Shown here: positions 62,069 through 64,000 of the stretch, in pieces
How the letters are laid out: the number at the start of each line of letters is the position of its first letter
Numbering within the stretch: position 1 is the first letter of the stretch
Origin: Fibrobacterota bacterium
Lineage (GTDB): Bacteria > Fibrobacterota > Chitinivibrionia > Chitinivibrionales > Chitinispirillaceae
Direction of reading: 5' to 3'
DNA length: 64,000 nt
NCBI GenBank assembly: GCA_023436145.1
Contig: JAEZKP010000023.1
Coordinates: 124,001-188,000 of the forward strand
The notes under the pieces: model-generated
Told to the model about the DNA's origin: nothing
Databases searched by the model: none
Seen by the model: the letters and a program-made list of their open reading frames with translations, nothing else
Program-made: the position numbers and the translations under genes

Positions 62069-63724
62069 CTATTCGAACACCGTCAGTACGCCATCACTTT
62101 TTTGGTTCACATAGCTCAATTTGATAAAATCCGCTGATTGCGCTTTATATATAATCCTGCATTCATCCAGTGCCCCTTCCCACTGATACTCATCGTTTGC
62201 ATCAGATCCAAATCTCAACGGAAGAGAATTCATAACTCTGCTGACTTTTGTAATGTCACCTCCGGTTGGAAGGGTGCTTACATCTTTTCCGTCAATATAA
62301 AGCCGGCAATTATCGCTGTTGGGGCGGTCAACCACAGCAGCTACATGATGCCATGCACTGTCAGTTATCCAGATATTTGATGTCAGGACAAATGATCCCT
62401 GCTCTCCCCAGACACTTCCACCTGTAGCCATGTAAATCGATAACGCGCCATCCTGGTCAAGCTGAAAAAGCCATCCGTATGACTTATTAGGGAGATCTCC
62501 TATACTTTTGGCCATTATCGTTTGTATTTTACCAGAACCGATCTTTTTTACCCAGGCACAAATGGTGAAATTCGCCATGTCCGGATTGCATACATCACCC
62601 ATATCAGTGAAATCTCCATTACCATCAAATAATTGGGCAAACCCGATCTTTCCGTCAACACGGACCTGATTCCCCCGTGTTGATCCACTGTAAGAGTTTG
62701 CAGTAGCCTCCTGGACCGTTTCACCATTGTCTCCCAAATGCCAGACTCCTTCATAACCTGCATCAGAACTGAACACATCAGAACCCTTCGAGCTATATTG
62801 AGCAACAGGGTTTCCCCAATGAATCAAGATATGTTGTGTGCTGTTATTGCCATACACAGTATCCGCCTTTACCCAGATCTCAGCCTTTTGGCCGACTGCA
62901 TCCCAGCGCTCGATCTCATGAGGGATCGCTTTACCATCTGCTCCGGTGAAATTCAGATCACTACCGTCGGGTTTTGCCTGACTGAAATTGAAATTCCCTG
63001 CCCCCAGACGAACCAATACAGGAAAGTCAATCACAACTCCAGCCACATCTGCTCCCGAAGCAGAGGTATTAAGGAATATTTTACGTGCAAATTCCTGACC
63101 TGAAGATGCGATTATGGTTGTAACTTCAGGTTGAACATCGATATTTTCCGCTATACTTTTGAACTGGCTTTGATTTACTGAGTCTTTATAGCAAATCTGT
63201 GAAATCATTTGTGCAGGTACAGAATCAATAACCGCAGACCCGTTTTCCAGATAAGAATGATAACTGGTCCCCGGAATGAATACATACCCGGAAGCTTTCT
63301 GACTGTCAGGCAGAACCACTTTGATGCTTCCGGTCTTGTAAAGTGAAACATCAGTGAGCTCTGTCGAATCAGCTGGTGCTGAGATGTCAATATCGGTGAC
63401 TATCGCACGGCTTCGGGTGGTAAGGCTCTTCGCCTGTAAAGTATACTTTTGATTTTCTGATTTGAGGATAATAGTGTACCTGCCATCGTGGTCTGTTGTA
63501 TCCACCTCAGAACCATAATCGCTTTTGTTGGAAACCGGATCGAATTTTTCAGGCAGTAACCAGACTACAGTACTTTCAGCAGGTGTGCCATCCTCCTGCA
63601 CTATCTTACCAATTACAGTTTCTGAACCCGTACCAGTACCTGTTAGCTGAGTAGTACACCGCAGAACAGTAATGGATATGAACACAAGCAGGACTGCTGC
63701 AATTCCCCTGATAGAAGTACACAT
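62069..63724 (-). CDS. Exported DUF2341/LamG-like protein, probably a lipoprotein
   Basis: A 551-residue protein. The N-terminal signal (about 1-22) ends in VLRC, a non-standard lipobox with Arg before the Cys. A carboxypeptidase-regulatory-like domain follows (about 35-130, GKIVQEDGTPA), then DUF2341 (about 210-320, FPVLVRLGAGNFNF ... KAEIWVKADTVYGNN), and a C-terminal LamG-type concanavalin-like jelly roll (about 335-551, FTICAWVKK, WHHVAAVVDR, LYIDGKDV). Such proteins are thought to bind polysaccharide or attach to surfaces. It is seven bases downstream of the TIGR02147 gene, so the two are one transcript. No catalytic motif is seen. Confidence 0.8.
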   Translation of the reverse strand: MCTSIRGIAAVLLVFISITVLRCTTQLTGTGTGSETVIGKIVQEDGTPAESTVVWLLPEKFDPVSNKSDYGSEVDTTDHDGRYTIILKSENQKYTLQAKSLTTRSRAIVTDIDISAPADSTELTDVSLYKTGSIKVVLPDSQKASGYVFIPGTSYHSYLENGSAVIDSVPAQMISQICYKDSVNQSQFKSIAENIDVQPEVTTIIASSGQEFARKIFLNTSASGADVAGVVIDFPVLVRLGAGNFNFSQAKPDGSDLNFTGADGKAIPHEIERWDAVGQKAEIWVKADTVYGNNSTQHILIHWGNPVAQYSSKGSDVFSSDAGYEGVWHLGDNGETVQEATANSYSGSTRGNQVRVDGKIGFAQLFDGNGDFTDMGDVCNPDMANFTICAWVKKIGSGKIQTIMAKSIGDLPNKSYGWLFQLDQDGALSIYMATGGSVWGEQGSFVLTSNIWITDSAWHHVAAVVDRPNSDNCRLYIDGKDVSTLPTGGDITKVSRVMNSLPLRFGSDANDEYQWEGALDECRIIYKAQSADFIKLSYVNQKSDGVLTVFE

Positions 63725-63731
63725 GAAGGCA

Positions 63732-64000
63732 TCAGTCCTTTCCCGGATCAGTCAGAGGATAAAATTGACAATTAAGTTGATACAGGCACTCAGGATTAGT
63801 GTCTTTTTCTGCAAGGCTGAGCACTTTTTTGCGGAAAACAGCAGATTCCTCCTTAATCAAAGCCATCGTTCTTTTAGATATACTTAGGGTAACTGTTGAC
63901 ATATCGATCCGCTTCTCTGAATAGCGATCATAAGCTTCAGCAGCAAGAGAGAGAAAACTCTTTTGCAAATTGATAATATTTGCTGTCCGGACCTGCCGAT
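63732..64000 (-). CDS. TIGR02147-family protein, C-terminal part (runs off the window)
   Basis: Only the last 89 or so codons are present; the frame stays open to position 64000, so the gene begins outside the window. The end has the family pattern: SLAAEAYDRYSEKRIDMST, TLSISKRTMALIKEESAVF, FRKKVLSLAEKDT and LYQLNCQFYPLT. TIGR02147 is a family of multiple paralogues I know from Fibrobacter; they have an N-terminal helix-turn-helix-like part and are probable regulators. It adjoins the DUF2341/LamG gene downstream, seven bases away, suggesting it regulates or is made with that surface protein. Confidence 0.75.
   Translation of the reverse strand, partial: RQVRTANIINLQKSFLSLAAEAYDRYSEKRIDMSTVTLSISKRTMALIKEESAVFRKKVLSLAEKDTNPECLYQLNCQFYPLTDPGKD

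Noticed and set aside
61765..62124. A plus-strand frame of 119 codons between the GH43 and DUF2341 genes
   Set aside because: It overlaps both flanking genes antisense, is not family-like, and has no good ribosome site at a start that clears them.

Overview
This window looks like the chromosome of a plant-polymer-degrading, Gram-negative, anaerobic-type bacterium of the Fibrobacterota, probably a Chitinispirillia/Chitinispirillum-like lineage. That is an inference from several signs: many secreted glycoside hydrolases with type-A (T9SS-like, 'Por') sorting tails, an LPS-assembly lipoprotein (LptE), a partial TIGR02147-family gene (a family I know from Fibrobacter), and CBM11/CIA30-like domains of the Fibrobacter kind. 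No phage, transposase, CRISPR array or rRNA operon was seen. There is one tRNA (Ser-UGA).

Layout. 0-2 kb: PTS enzyme I (ptsI). 1.8-8.4 kb: a cellulase group (GH9, a non-catalytic two-domain carbohydrate binder, GH8) sharing accessory modules and sorting tails. 8.7-14.9 kb: two large surface proteins built on lamin-tail domains, one with a CotH-kinase domain and a beta-helix. 15.2-18.5 kb: a FlgT-like periplasmic protein, ispG and an RmlD-like reductase. 18.47-18.6 kb: an inverted pair of two-hairpin repeat units, followed by tRNA-Ser. 19.2-26.4 kb (minus strand): small membrane protein, dapF, lptE, a DinG-type exonuclease/helicase and two glycosyltransferases, one an unusual fusion. 26.7-31.3 kb: a hybrid histidine kinase, a PLP enzyme, a small lipoprotein and a lone receiver. 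31.5-37.4 kb: FKBP, a D-apionate-lactonase-like protein, SlyD-like, 4-alpha-glucanotransferase and hemerythrin. 37.4-46.1 kb (minus strand): Nudix, dnaK, esterase, cellulose-synthase-like GT2, recG, rlmH and an unknown. 46.4-49.6 kb: a P-type ATPase with a PTS EIIA domain fused to its N-terminus. 49.7-61.8 kb: a five-gene xylan-degradation locus (GH141-like, GH43, GH30, beta-propeller, GH43), all minus strand. 62.1-64 kb: a DUF2341/LamG protein and the 3' end of a TIGR02147 gene.

How it fits together. The cell appears to secrete cellulases (GH9, GH8) and xylan-active enzymes whose tails suggest export by a type IX system encoded elsewhere. The xylan enzymes carry CBM6, InlB-like repeats and a closely related CBM4/9-like module that recurs four times. 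The most novel item is the EIIA-P-type ATPase fusion: a phosphorylatable PTS domain (His in an IPHAR motif) joined to a complete ATPase whose membrane motifs resemble Na+/K+ (P2C/IIC) pumps. It suggests direct phosphotransferase control of cation pumping. A PTS enzyme I lies 45 kb away in the same window.
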